DNA of 64,000 nt from Arthrobacter sp. AZCC_0090 (GCF_014207375.1 NZ_JACHEE010000002.1:352885-416884), one strand, 5' to 3'; positions 15,208 through 24,746 are shown, counted from the stretch's first letter. The notes: a model not told the origin generated them from the letters alone. Translations and numbers: made by a program.

Positions 15208-18002
15208 AGCGCACCACCTTCAACGCTGCCAAGCGCAAAGCTCAGCTCCGAGCGCTCTACGATCTTCAACTTGCCGAAGATCTGATAGAGGTGCCCCTCC
15301 ACCGTGCGTACTGAAACGTGAAGCTTCGCGGCGATGCCCTTGTTGCTTTCACGTTTCGCCGCCAGTTTGGCGATCTCCAGCTCGCGTGCTGTTAGCTTCA
15401 ATCCCTCTTGGGGGCCGCTTTGCGGTGTACGCAAACGCTGCCGGCACGTCTCGGCGAGCTGACGCGCCTTCCGGATAACCGTCTTGTCCAGCTGGCCCTG
15501 TTCCCGGTGCAACACAGTCTCGGCGATATCGAAGGCGAACCTGTCGTTCTGCATGTCTGCGGCCAACTGTGCCGCGTCAAGAAGAAGCTCAGTGCTTCCC
15601 GATATCGTCGCCCGCGCATACGCGGCGCACAGCTCAGCGAATCGCCCCTGGCAGCTGAGTGCCGAATCCAACAACCGTGGAGCGGCGGCCACCGCTCCCA
15701 GCCGAACGGCCGAACTAAGGCAAAATATCTCGTGACCGGGAGCACCCTCGTTCCGGTCGGCGTCGGCCAGGCGCAGAAGCTCCTCGACGGCGGTGTCGGG
15801 GCCTTGGAGCCGCTCCCGGGCCAAAGCCGCGAGGTACTTTTGCGTCCGTTCTTTCCGCCACGTCGGCCGGCGCTGCTGGGTAGACGCTTCCTTCAGGTAG
15901 CGCAAGGCCTGGTCGTGCTCACCCTGCAATGCCGACGCGTAGGCGGCCGCGGTGCAGGCGACATCCAGCATGCCTTCGTTGTCCTGGACACGCAGCTGGC
16001 TTATCACGGGAATGAGCGCTTCCATGCCGTCTTGGGCCCGTCCTTGGAGGCAACGGAAGATCGCTTTGGGAAGGTCAATCGCCGTTGGCAGTGCCTCGGC
16101 GGACGAAACCAGGGCATCGTCGTCCGGCTGGACTATTCCCCCGGCCTTGTCCCACCTTCCGGCAAGGACGAAGGCGAACCTGAGACGCGATGTCGCACGG
16201 CGGGCTGCAGCGATCGAGACAGCAGGATCATGACAGTCGCCCATCAGCTGTTCCGCCATGTCCGCCGCCTCGGATTGCCGACCCGTCAATGCCCATGCCT
16301 CGCACAGCCAGCTTCCGGCAAGGAGACGAAACTCCGCACCGTGGGACTCAAAGTCTTGAAGTACTTCCTCCAGCTTTGCTGCCATCTCTGCGTAGGAACC
16401 CGAATAGCTGGCTGCTTGGGATTCGGCCAGGACAAGTTCTTCCCGCAGCCCGGCGAGGTCCTGTCTGGCGACGTCCTGTCCGCCACGGGCCGTCGTGGTT
16501 CCGTCGAGGCGCTGACGGACGTGTGCCAGCGTCTCGCAAGCCTGCGCGGTGGTTTCGGCTCGGGCCAGGAGGACCGAGCTTTCGGCCAGTTTGAGCCGCA
16601 CCCACCCGGAAAGGGTGGCTTCATCCCCGGGTCCTTCCTGGTGTTGCTTCAGGACGTTCCGGGCCCCGGCGACGTCACCGAGTGTCAGCAACGCGTGGGT
16701 TTCCTCGGCTACTGCCGCGGGCATCCGGGAGTGGTTTGGAATGGACCGGACCAAGCGCAGGGCCAACCGCGCATCAAGTTGCCGATTCGCCACGGAGGCA
16801 GCTTCAAGGGCTTCTTCCGTGCCGAGTTTGGCTCCGCAATCCAGTGCCCAAGCAGCCATGTGTAGCAGCATCGAGCGCTGGCGGAGGGATGGATTCGTCG
16901 CTTCGGTCAACATATCCCGTAGTTCGTTGCTGCGACCGGGAGGAACATTTGCCCTGACCACGTCACCCACGAGTTGGCTTTGCAGCCTGGCCATCCTTGG
17001 CAGCGAATCATCGACCACAAGGACGCCCCTTTTCTCGAGGGAATCCACATCGTCCGGTGACGCAAGCGCCAGCAGCGACTCTAGGGGGACGGCCTTTGCC
17101 AGTGAGAGGATCTCCAGGACTTTGCGCTCGCCGCTGCCCATCCGGCCAAGCCGCGTGGTGATGAGATCCGTGATTGCCCGGCCGTGGAGTTCACTGCGTG
17201 ACGTGAGAACCCAGACGCCGTCGCGCTTCAGGAGTGCACCCGATTCGGCGAGCTCGGCCGCAAGCATCTTGAGGTAGTGGGGGTTGCCTCCGCTAGCTGC
17301 CCAAAGGGCATGGGCACCGGATGGCGAGACCTTTGCTCCCAGCCCTGCCTCGAGCCAGGAGTGGGATTCCTGGAAAGTCAGTGGTTTGAGGTCTATTCGA
17401 TTCAGGAAGCCGTCGCCGCAGAGCCGCGTAATCTCGCCACAGAGCCGCTGCGGGTCCGTGCAGGTCAGGACAAGCTGTGCAGTGCCGTTCCGCGCGAGTT
17501 GGGCCACCGTCATTGCCGCCAGCTCATCGAGCTCTGCCGCATTTTCAATGACCAGGTACACTGGCTTTCCCTCGGCACGCTCCCTGAGCAGAGCGGTGAG
17601 AGCTGACAGTACCAAGACGGGATGGGCCAAGTATCCCGGGTCAAGATCGCTCAACAGAATATTGAGGGCGCCGTACGGTGATCTCGCCAGCGCGGCGCTG
17701 CCACGAACGACGACGACGAATGAACGCCCGCGAATTTCGTTCACCGCGCGGGTGGTCAAGTAGCTCTTGCCGCTCCCGGACGGCCCCGTAACGAGTACGC
17801 CACCTTTGGATGCCGCGAGCGCGAGTGCTATGTCGTCAACAGCGGCCCTGGGTCCAATCGGCGGCCACGCCATCGGGACCACCGACTTGCCCTCCGCACC
17901 CTCCGGCGAGGATGGAGACGAAGAGGTGTCGAGTGCCTGGTACCGTGACCCGTTTCCGGGCCGAACGGCGTGGACCGTAGATGCACTGCCTGCTGTCAAC
18001 AT
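15204..18002 (-). CDS. Giant LuxR-family STAND ATPase regulator 2 (degenerate Walker B)
   Basis: About 932 residues with the same layout: ATPase, helical repeats, and LuxR domain at the end (LTARELEIAKLA...VSVRTVEGHLYQIFGKLKI). Walker A is intact (GPSGSGKS, 73-80). The Walker B region reads VYLVIENAAELD, with Asn154 where the paralogues at 12526 and 18215 have the acidic residue of DDAH/EDAH, so hydrolysis may be impaired. The ATG at 18002 is chosen because GGGGG stands before it; a TTG at 18041 is also in frame but has no ribosome-binding site. The 212-base gap upstream carries two palindromic sites, indicating a promoter for this and the coupled regulator 1. Confidence 0.85.
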   Translation of the reverse strand: MLTAGSASTVHAVRPGNGSRYQALDTSSSPSSPEGAEGKSVVPMAWPPIGPRAAVDDIALALAASKGGVLVTGPSGSGKSYLTTRAVNEIRGRSFVVVVRGSAALARSPYGALNILLSDLDPGYLAHPVLVLSALTALLRERAEGKPVYLVIENAAELDELAAMTVAQLARNGTAQLVLTCTDPQRLCGEITRLCGDGFLNRIDLKPLTFQESHSWLEAGLGAKVSPSGAHALWAASGGNPHYLKMLAAELAESGALLKRDGVWVLTSRSELHGRAITDLITTRLGRMGSGERKVLEILSLAKAVPLESLLALASPDDVDSLEKRGVLVVDDSLPRMARLQSQLVGDVVRANVPPGRSNELRDMLTEATNPSLRQRSMLLHMAAWALDCGAKLGTEEALEAASVANRQLDARLALRLVRSIPNHSRMPAAVAEETHALLTLGDVAGARNVLKQHQEGPGDEATLSGWVRLKLAESSVLLARAETTAQACETLAHVRQRLDGTTTARGGQDVARQDLAGLREELVLAESQAASYSGSYAEMAAKLEEVLQDFESHGAEFRLLAGSWLCEAWALTGRQSEAADMAEQLMGDCHDPAVSIAAARRATSRLRFAFVLAGRWDKAGGIVQPDDDALVSSAEALPTAIDLPKAIFRCLQGRAQDGMEALIPVISQLRVQDNEGMLDVACTAAAYASALQGEHDQALRYLKEASTQQRRPTWRKERTQKYLAALARERLQGPDTAVEELLRLADADRNEGAPGHEIFCLSSAVRLGAVAAAPRLLDSALSCQGRFAELCAAYARATISGSTELLLDAAQLAADMQNDRFAFDIAETVLHREQGQLDKTVIRKARQLAETCRQRLRTPQSGPQEGLKLTARELEIAKLAAKRESNKGIAAKLHVSVRTVEGHLYQIFGKLKIVERSELSFALGSVEGGAL

Positions 18003-18075
18003 GAGCGAGACCCCCAGTGATCGAGTGGTGACACCCCCCAATTAACCAGCTAGCCGCCAGCCCTACACCAGTAGT

Positions 18076-18083
18076 GAGTACTC
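18076..18083. promoter_or_regulatory. GAGTACTC palindrome upstream of regulator 2
   Basis: A perfect 8-base palindrome followed by G, 74 bases before the ATG of regulator 2. The same GAGTACTCG occurs at 23840 upstream of regulator 4, and CAGTACTCG at 12337 upstream of the dehydrogenase. Recurrence at three promoter regions of the locus suggests an operator. Confidence 0.4.
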
Positions 18084-18101
18084 GACTTTCATACTGGCCG
18101 A

Positions 18102-18123
18102 TACTCGTATGCGGGTATGAGTA
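18102..18123. promoter_or_regulatory. Inverted repeat TACTCGTA-N6-TATGAGTA
   Basis: Two 8-base arms matching at seven of eight positions are separated by TGCGGG. It lies about 100 bases upstream of regulator 2, next to the GAGTACTC palindrome, and shares the TACTC/GAGTA core. The size and symmetry fit a dimeric helix-turn-helix protein. Confidence 0.45.
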
Positions 18124-18214
18124 CCCCTACAGCGGGTGGTGGCTACTCGGCGCCGGCAGTGGCGTTCCGTCGAATCGAGAGTGCACTACTACTGCCCTGC
18201 GTCCTTCCTCCGGT

Positions 18215-20974
18215 TCAGCTGGCCTCTGGTGTTCCCTGCGCGCCGGCCACAGCCCCGGCGAGTTCGTCCCTGCCGGTGATCCCCAACTTGGAGTAGCACC
18301 GGTACAGATGTCCTTCGACAGTGCGGACCGAGATAAGCAGCGTGTCCGCAATCTGCCGGTCGCTGAGGCCTTGGACCGCCAGATTTACGATGTCCCGTTC
18401 CCTCTTGGTCAGTCTTGGAGTCACCGATTCGTGCTGGGATTCCTCGCCCCCTTGGCCCAGTTCTTCGTTGCAATGCGCCAGCCCCGCGCGCGCGACCGCA
18501 GTGAGCTCTTTGGTCCGGCCGCGGTCCGGGGCATCCAGCGCCAAGCTGTAGGACCGCGCGGCCAGGTGGTAGACAGCGGCCGATTGAAGCTTCTCCCCCG
18601 CGGACAAATACCGGGCAGCGCCCCCGAGTTTGAGTGCCATCCCGTACTCAGCGAGGGCTTGGGCCCATGCGCCCTCCGTTGCAGCCGCAGTTTCACAAAA
18701 CCGGTCCAACCTGCTGGTGTCTCCTAGGCCAAGCACAAGCTCCAGGGCATGTAGTTCAAGGAAGGTGGCGCCTTCTTTCGCTGCATCGTCAGCGTTGGCA
18801 TACAACCCCGAGATGCCGGAGCCGTCACCTTTGAGGAGTTCAATCGCGGCTTCGAAAAAGTTCCTGGCTTGGGCCGCGAGAAGATGCATGCCGTGTTTCC
18901 CCCAGGACTTGTAGTCCGCCCTGAAACGTTCAGCTTCAGGCAATCCTGCGCCAGCTGCTGCATAGAATGCCAGGGCGGCACACAGACCGAAGAGATTCTG
19001 CGGATCGCTGTCCCTCAGGGCTTCGAGGCCGGCCGTGAGCAGCGGCAGGGCTTCGCCGGCTTTTCCCTGCCTGATGGCAATATAGCCGAGCACTACGTAA
19101 GCTGCCCCCCCGAAGGAAGCCAGGGCGACGCCTGACGATTCGTAGTAGCTGTCAAGAAGCAACTGAGCATCGGCCCAGTCCCCGTCAGCCAAGGCACAAA
19201 TGACATGGCGGGCGGCGATGAACTCGGGGATGAAGAATATGTCGTTCTCCTGGGGCTGTGCTACCGCGGCAGCCTCCAACGCCCGCTGTTTCCCTTGGCC
19301 GCCGAAGCCGAGGGCGCAGAGCCGCTCGGACTCTAGGGACAACGCCAGGGCCTTGAACAGTACTGCCAGGGAACCTTCGACGGATCCATGCTGAAGGAGA
19401 ACGCGTTCCAGCTGGGGGCCCATCCGCCGGTATTCACCGTCCAGGGAACCAGCGACCACATTCATGAGGGCAACTGCGAGCGGCACCGCGGCTTTCGCGT
19501 CCGGTGCCTGCTGACCCTGGAGGCCTGGCTGCTGCTCGCCCCATTTACGGAATACTTCGGTATCGGCCAGGATCAAGGAGGCGGGTTGCCCCACAGCGGC
19601 ACGCGTGACCGCGCGAAGCAGGCTGCCGAATATTACGTGAGAAGGTCCGGCGTCGCCGTCCAGTGTTTCTTGGGTCAGGACTGCCGCAGCTTCGTCGCGG
19701 CGGCCTAGGTTGAAGTACGATCTCGCCATGACGGCCTGGGCAACCGTTTGCCACTGCATGTCCTGAACTGCGGTCGCCATGCGCAATGCCGTCTCACTTT
19801 GAAGAAGCCTCCCGGCGAGGACCGCGGCCCTGATCAAGAGACGATCGGGCACGTCTGCGCCGCAGTCAAGGGACCATGTAACCATACGGAGGAGGGAATC
19901 CGGGTTGTCTTCCAAAACATCCATGCGGGAAATCAACTGCCGGTGCAATTGCAGGCTCTGGGCAGCAGGGACGACGCTGCGAAGCACCTCTCCGTAGATG
20001 GGAGAGACGAGCCGGAGGGTCGGCAACCCATTGGCGGAGGGCTTGATCAAATGCTGGTCCACTAACTCCTGGACGGCACTTTCACCGGCGACAACGTTGA
20101 TCAGCTTCTCGTCCACTGGCTCGGCCAGCGCAATCAAGCTCAGGGCATCCCGGCCCGCTGCCGAAATGCGCATGAGCTGAAGCTTGACCACGGCTTCCAG
20201 CTTCACAGTGTGGATGGGAGTTGCGGCTGTCTTGAGCCAAACACCGTGCCGTTGGACAAGCGAACCCGAGCTTTCGGCTTCCCGCACAAGCGTCTTCAAG
20301 AGTAGGGTATTGCCTCCGGCCTCTGTCCAGAATCCATGGCTGGTGCTGTTCAGGACGACTCCACCCAACAAAGCTTCACACAGTTCATGGCCTTGTTCGG
20401 CGGTCAAGGGCTCCAGGTCAAACCACTCGGCAGTCCCCTCGTGCCACAAGCGCAAGAGTGGCCCCGGAACCCCGGGCTGGGGGACGCATGCCGCCACGAT
20501 CTTGGCCCATCCTGCTTGAACAAGCTCAGTAAGCATCCCGCAGGTGGCATCGTCCAGGTAGTGCGCATCATCGACCAGGAGCAACGCTGGTCCGGTACCC
20601 ATGCGGATGCTCTCGAGGTGAGCCCAGAGGGCGCGCAGCACGGCGACGCGGGAGGAAATGTCGGCAACGGAAAGTTGGGCAAGATACGGTGCCAAGACTC
20701 CATAAGGGACTGCAGAAAGCGACGGACTTCCATGAATCGGGACTTCCGCAAACTCCTTGCCAAAGATGCTGCCGAGCTGGGCTAACAGGGACGACGCGCC
20801 GAGGCCGGAATCGCCCACGATGAAGACGGCTGAACAGTCATCCGCACGGATTGCGGCCGTGATTCCAGGGAGCAAGTGCCCATAGTCCAGCCAAGGTTCA
20901 AGCGGCCTGGTACCACTTTCTCCGACAGGCCCATGCACCGCCGCAGCGTTGTCATGCCTGCGCGGTTCCTTCAA
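18215..20974 (-). CDS. Giant LuxR-family STAND ATPase regulator 3 (Walker A lysine lost)
   Basis: 919 residues from a TTG at 20974. That start is chosen because AAGGAG lies five bases before it; the frame is open further but overlaps regulator 4 more. It overlaps the end of regulator 4 by 23 bases. The P-loop reads GDSGLGAS (54-61): the lysine is alanine (A60, codon GCG), so nucleotide binding is probably weak or absent. Walker B looks normal (LLLVDDAHYLD, about 131-141). The C-terminus has a good LuxR helix-turn-helix (LTKRERDIVNLA...ISVRTVEGHLYRCYSKLGI). It may work only together with a paralogue that supplies ATP binding. Confidence 0.85.
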   Translation of the reverse strand: MKEPRRHDNAAAVHGPVGESGTRPLEPWLDYGHLLPGITAAIRADDCSAVFIVGDSGLGASSLLAQLGSIFGKEFAEVPIHGSPSLSAVPYGVLAPYLAQLSVADISSRVAVLRALWAHLESIRMGTGPALLLVDDAHYLDDATCGMLTELVQAGWAKIVAACVPQPGVPGPLLRLWHEGTAEWFDLEPLTAEQGHELCEALLGGVVLNSTSHGFWTEAGGNTLLLKTLVREAESSGSLVQRHGVWLKTAATPIHTVKLEAVVKLQLMRISAAGRDALSLIALAEPVDEKLINVVAGESAVQELVDQHLIKPSANGLPTLRLVSPIYGEVLRSVVPAAQSLQLHRQLISRMDVLEDNPDSLLRMVTWSLDCGADVPDRLLIRAAVLAGRLLQSETALRMATAVQDMQWQTVAQAVMARSYFNLGRRDEAAAVLTQETLDGDAGPSHVIFGSLLRAVTRAAVGQPASLILADTEVFRKWGEQQPGLQGQQAPDAKAAVPLAVALMNVVAGSLDGEYRRMGPQLERVLLQHGSVEGSLAVLFKALALSLESERLCALGFGGQGKQRALEAAAVAQPQENDIFFIPEFIAARHVICALADGDWADAQLLLDSYYESSGVALASFGGAAYVVLGYIAIRQGKAGEALPLLTAGLEALRDSDPQNLFGLCAALAFYAAAGAGLPEAERFRADYKSWGKHGMHLLAAQARNFFEAAIELLKGDGSGISGLYANADDAAKEGATFLELHALELVLGLGDTSRLDRFCETAAATEGAWAQALAEYGMALKLGGAARYLSAGEKLQSAAVYHLAARSYSLALDAPDRGRTKELTAVARAGLAHCNEELGQGGEESQHESVTPRLTKRERDIVNLAVQGLSDRQIADTLLISVRTVEGHLYRCYSKLGITGRDELAGAVAGAQGTPEAS

Positions 20975-23672
20975 GCTCGCTCCTTGATGAGATGCCCATT
21001 TTCGTGAAGATCTGGTAGAGGTGGCCTTCAACCGTTCGGACGGAAACCTGCAGCTGGTTGGCCACCTCCTTGTTACTCAACCCTTGACTGGCCATCTTTG
21101 CAACCTGCCGCTCTCTTTCAGTCAGTTCGGGTCCGAAAGTATGCGGTGTCAGGGGCAGTACCGGCACCGTGCCGACCAAGCGGTCTAAGCGTTGCTGAGC
21201 GAGCCTGGCGGACGATGAATCGCCAGCTTCCCGGGCGATGTCGAGTGCCAGGACGGCACAGCGCGACTCCACTGCGTCCAAATTGAGCTCCTGGGCAACG
21301 GAAGCGGCAAGCAGCAGGGTCTTCGGGTCCTTTTTCCGGCTTCCTTCGGCCACCATCCGGTTTACGGCCGCCATCTTGCCTTGGCGACGGGACGAGACCT
21401 GCTCCAGAAGCAAAAGCTCCTCGTCTGTGCCGTGGACGGTGGCTCCGAAGAGGCTGATGGACGCCGTTGTGGTCCGCCCTTGCTCCAAGTCCCGGTTGGC
21501 CGACTCGATCAGGCTCTGCTTCGCCCCGGGATCCTTCAACCAGCGCCGTGCCATCTTGACGCAGAATTCAGCCATCCATGCGGGAAACCACGCCGTTTCC
21601 CCTTGCCCTTTTTCCGCCAATTCGAGAAACGTCCGGGCTTCCTTTACGTCGCCCGCCTGCGCATAGGCGAAGGCCAACGCAGAGTAGGCCAGTGCGGGTC
21701 CGTAGTAGTTGCGTCTGATTTCCAACTGCGCTTGGGCTCCCAGCAGGGTGTCGATCGCCACTGCGGCCCGTCCGGCGTAGGTGTAGGAAACGCCCAAGGC
21801 GAGCTCTGCGGCGCCCCCCAGATAATGGATGTTCTTCGGCTGCTGGTCCAGCGTCGCCGTCAGCATGCGGGCTAGTTCTTCCCACTGTCCGCTGCACAGG
21901 AGGGCGGCAAACAGGCCTTCGGACAACCAGTTGTGGAGGCGCGGCCGTGCCTTTGCGCGCTGTATCTTGTGTTTCAGCTCGCGCGCCAGTTCGATTGCTT
22001 CCATCTCCCGGCCAAGTACCGCCCAGGCCATCGTCAGCAGGCTTCCGCAACTCAATCTTTGTTGAAGGTCACTGCCTTCCCGGTATTCCTGCTCCAATGC
22101 CTCGGCAACTTCCGAATACTCACCCTGATGGACGTGAAGCTCAAAGCTGGCGAGCTTGAGCATCCCACGTGCTCGTTCAAGTTCGCCGGCGTCAGTGCCA
22201 CCTTCTTGCGATCGGCGGGCAAGATCCTCCCCGGCCTCGGCGACGAGACCAGGTATTTGAAGGTGGCCACCTGGAACCCATAACAGCGCGCTGCATAGCT
22301 CCTGGACATAGTCCGCATAGTCGTACGCCGGGAGGCGCCGAAGTTGCTCGGGTGTCACGTCCTTCAAAGCTGCGACCGCAGCCTCGTGCTCGGCCAGGAT
22401 GACGTGGGAAACACAGCGTTGCTGGGCCGCGGCGACCCATTCCTTGTCTTCCCGCCCAATCTGCCGGGCGCATTCCAAGGCAAACCAAGGATCGAATTGC
22501 CTGTTCGCGGCGGTCGCAGCGGCGAGGGCTACGGCCGGTTCCAACGTTTCGCGTACGTTCAGCGTGGAGGAGGCAAAACCTAGGAGGGCCTCGGCGTCCA
22601 GGTCCCGGGTAAAGCTGCCGATCACCCCGGCGGCCAGCCGGCGAAGTTCGTTCCGCCGTGGCAGGTCCATCCACCCGCGAATGACCTCACCCATGTACTC
22701 GTCACGCAGCGCCACGCGGCGGGCGCCTGAGGGTTCGATGCGGAGATAGCCGGACCACTCCATCTCGGCAACCACTTCAGGTTCCAGGACGTCCAACAGC
22801 ACGGCGAGCGGGGCGGTCCGAATGAGTGCAAGCAACTCCAGTGCTTCCTGGATCGCGGGGCTCTCCCGTGCAAGTCGGGAACGGACCAGGTCGGTCAGAA
22901 CTTCTGCGGAAGAAAGATGGATTTCGCCTTTCATCGCCCAAACTTGCCCGGCCAGGTGCAAGTTGCCCGAGCGAAGCTGTTCGGTGACGATGGCTTGGAG
23001 CACCAAGGGATTTCCACCGCTGGACGCATGCAAGGCGCTTGCAGCAGTTGCGGTCACTCGTTTTCCAAGGACGCCAGTGAGCAATTTAGCCACTTCTGCC
23101 CGGGAAAAGACCTGAAGCTGGACTTCGTGGAGCAGTCCATCCTTCAGCAACCTGATCAGGTCTTCCGGCATGTCGGTGACTTGGCGGACAGTAACGAGGA
23201 CTTTTGCCGTTCCACTAATTAACAAGTGCACTAAAACGGCCGTGCTCATGCTATCCAAAGCAGGAAGTTCCGAAAGGACCAGCAGCACTTCGCGTCCCGC
23301 GGCGTCCGAACTAATCATTTGCGATATGCCGTGGATGATGGCCCCGGGGGAATCTGCAGCTTCAACGGGCAGGCGGGCCACCAGATGTGCAAGGGACCCG
23401 AAAGGAGTTGTGGCGTCCGTTGAACCGTGGACGTGCAGCACGTGGGTCCTAGGGGTGAGCCTTGCCTCTACGGAGCGCGCGAACGTCGCTTTGCCAACGC
23501 CCGGTGCTCCAACTACTACCACGCCATACAAAGATGGTTCGCCGAGCGCATCAATAACCGTGTTCTGAAGATCCTGCCGGACCAGCGACGACCATTTCCG
23601 ACGTTCTGCAGCGCCAAGGGCTTGCCGCTCCGTTGGGTGCCGCCCTATTTCAGATTCCGGTGTTGCTCGCAA
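20952..23672 (-). CDS. Giant LuxR-family STAND ATPase regulator 4 (degenerate Walker B)
   Basis: 906 residues from a TTG at 23672; the next in-frame upstream codons include a stop, so it cannot start much earlier. Walker A is intact (GAPGVGKA, 55-62). The Walker B segment is VLLVLSELPALD, with Ser-Glu in place of the acidic pair. The C-terminal LuxR domain is complete (LTERERQVAKMASQG...VSVRTVEGHLYQIFTKMGI). It is the first gene of the regulator 4-3 pair, with the leader at 23673-23850 holding GAGTACTCG. No good ribosome-binding site stands before the TTG, so translation may be weak or the start may be a later GTG. Confidence 0.83.
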   Translation of the reverse strand: MRATPESEIGRHPTERQALGAAERRKWSSLVRQDLQNTVIDALGEPSLYGVVVVGAPGVGKATFARSVEARLTPRTHVLHVHGSTDATTPFGSLAHLVARLPVEAADSPGAIIHGISQMISSDAAGREVLLVLSELPALDSMSTAVLVHLLISGTAKVLVTVRQVTDMPEDLIRLLKDGLLHEVQLQVFSRAEVAKLLTGVLGKRVTATAASALHASSGGNPLVLQAIVTEQLRSGNLHLAGQVWAMKGEIHLSSAEVLTDLVRSRLARESPAIQEALELLALIRTAPLAVLLDVLEPEVVAEMEWSGYLRIEPSGARRVALRDEYMGEVIRGWMDLPRRNELRRLAAGVIGSFTRDLDAEALLGFASSTLNVRETLEPAVALAAATAANRQFDPWFALECARQIGREDKEWVAAAQQRCVSHVILAEHEAAVAALKDVTPEQLRRLPAYDYADYVQELCSALLWVPGGHLQIPGLVAEAGEDLARRSQEGGTDAGELERARGMLKLASFELHVHQGEYSEVAEALEQEYREGSDLQQRLSCGSLLTMAWAVLGREMEAIELARELKHKIQRAKARPRLHNWLSEGLFAALLCSGQWEELARMLTATLDQQPKNIHYLGGAAELALGVSYTYAGRAAVAIDTLLGAQAQLEIRRNYYGPALAYSALAFAYAQAGDVKEARTFLELAEKGQGETAWFPAWMAEFCVKMARRWLKDPGAKQSLIESANRDLEQGRTTTASISLFGATVHGTDEELLLLEQVSSRRQGKMAAVNRMVAEGSRKKDPKTLLLAASVAQELNLDAVESRCAVLALDIAREAGDSSSARLAQQRLDRLVGTVPVLPLTPHTFGPELTERERQVAKMASQGLSNKEVANQLQVSVRTVEGHLYQIFTKMGISSRSELEGTAQA

Positions 23673-23839
23673 TTTAGATCACGCTACCTTCGTAGCTCTG
23701 GCGGACGTGACGTTCAGCGGGTCGTTTGCTTTGGTATTTCCCTTCAACCTCAGCAGTGATTTGCAAAGTATCATAGCGATCCCCCCGAATCAATTAGTCA
23801 GCCAGCGCACCATCAGCGTACTTGTTAAACAATTGAAAT

Positions 23840-23847
23840 GAGTACTC
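23840..23847. promoter_or_regulatory. GAGTACTC palindrome upstream of regulator 4
   Basis: Second perfect copy of the palindrome, followed by CG as at 18076. It lies 168 bases before the TTG start. GTACTTGTT at 23818-23826 just beside it also occurs upstream of the SLH deacetylase (9485-9493). Confidence 0.4.
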
Positions 23848-23916
23848 GCGATTCAGCTGAACTCCAGGAATCCCCTCGCGGGCACACTGCCAAGATCAGC
23901 GTCTCCAAAGCCAGCC

Positions 23917-24039
23917 GGTGGGTGGGCCCACGCCGCCGGGGTTCCCTGGCCGAGCGAAGCGAGGCAAGGGGGGCGGTGGGTGGGCCCACGCCGCCGGGGT
24001 TCCCTGGCCGAGCGAAGCGAGGCAAGGGGGGCGGTGGGG
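23917..24039. repeat. Two tandem 58-base repeats between regulator 4 and pth
   Basis: Two identical units (23917-23974 and 23975-24032) plus a short third start. Each holds the palindrome GTGGGCCCAC and a GAGCGAAGCGAG segment. The array abuts the stop codon of pth. A related copy in reverse orientation lies at 41395-41485, so it is a dispersed intergenic repeat family, perhaps REP-like and acting at gene ends. Confidence 0.75.
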
Positions 24040-24040
24040 A

Positions 24041-24625
24041 CTAGGCCTTGACGGGGTGAAACTTCTGCTGGGCGGCGAGCAGCCCCTCCGTCATCAATAC
24101 TTCAACTGCGTCCGCCGCTTCATCAAGGAGGAATGGCAACTCCTTCTTTTCCGTGGATCCAAAATCCCTGAGGACGTAATCCGCGGTGTCCATCCGGCCC
24201 GGCGGCCTGCCGACGCCCACGCGGACCCGTAAGTAGTCCTTAGTTGCCAAAGCCTTGGAGATATCCCGCAGGCCGTTGTGGCCACCTTCGCCACCGCCGA
24301 TCTTCAACTTGACGGTGTTGAAGGGAATATCAATTTCGTCGTGCACCGCAATCACGTGGTCCGGAGCGATATCAAAGAACTTGGCAAGGCCGGAAACCGG
24401 CCCGCCGGAAACGTTCATGTAGCTCATTGGCTTCGCGAGCACCACCCGCGGGCCCCCTATTCCGAGCCTGCCCTCTACGACTTGGGCCCGCGACTTGTGG
24501 GCCTTGAACCTTCCGCCCATGCGCGAAGCAAGTTCGTCCAGGACCATCTGGCCGACGTTGTGGCGGTTGTGGCTGTATTCATTGCCGGGATTGCCAAGGC
24601 CGACAATCAGCCAAGTGTCTGTCAT
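24041..24625 (-). CDS. pth: Peptidyl-tRNA hydrolase
   Basis: 194 residues, the normal size. It releases tRNA from peptidyl-tRNAs that fall off the ribosome. Family motifs are clear: GLGNPG at residues 9-14, NRHNVG with the catalytic histidine, [25 protein letters not shown] and the GRP segment. It is downstream of and collinear with rplY, the usual neighbour. A strong hairpin separates the two. Confidence 0.96.
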   Translation of the reverse strand: MTDTWLIVGLGNPGNEYSHNRHNVGQMVLDELASRMGGRFKAHKSRAQVVEGRLGIGGPRVVLAKPMSYMNVSGGPVSGLAKFFDIAPDHVIAVHDEIDIPFNTVKLKIGGGEGGHNGLRDISKALATKDYLRVRVGVGRPPGRMDTADYVLRDFGSTEKKELPFLLDEAADAVEVLMTEGLLAAQQKFHPVKA

Positions 24626-24666
24626 GGAGTCATCCTAGGGAATCAAAGAGGGTTGAACGAAAGAGA

Positions 24667-24697
24667 AGTGGCCGGGACCCAAAGGGACCCGGCCACT
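24667..24697 (-). terminator. Hairpin after rplY
   Basis: Arms AGTGGCCGGG and CCCGGCCACT enclose a second CCC-AAA-GGG pairing, giving an almost perfect stem. It is followed on the minus strand by a pyrimidine-rich CTTCTCTTTC. It probably ends or weakens transcription between rplY and pth. Confidence 0.65.
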
Positions 24698-24746
24698 CGC
24701 AACGGCTTACGCCGCGTCTAGTCGAAACGACTACTCAACGTCACGA

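Noticed and set aside
12526..23672. Regulator array as decaying pseudogenes
   Set aside because: All four frames are full length with intact LuxR domains and coupled starts, which argues for function despite Walker-motif changes.
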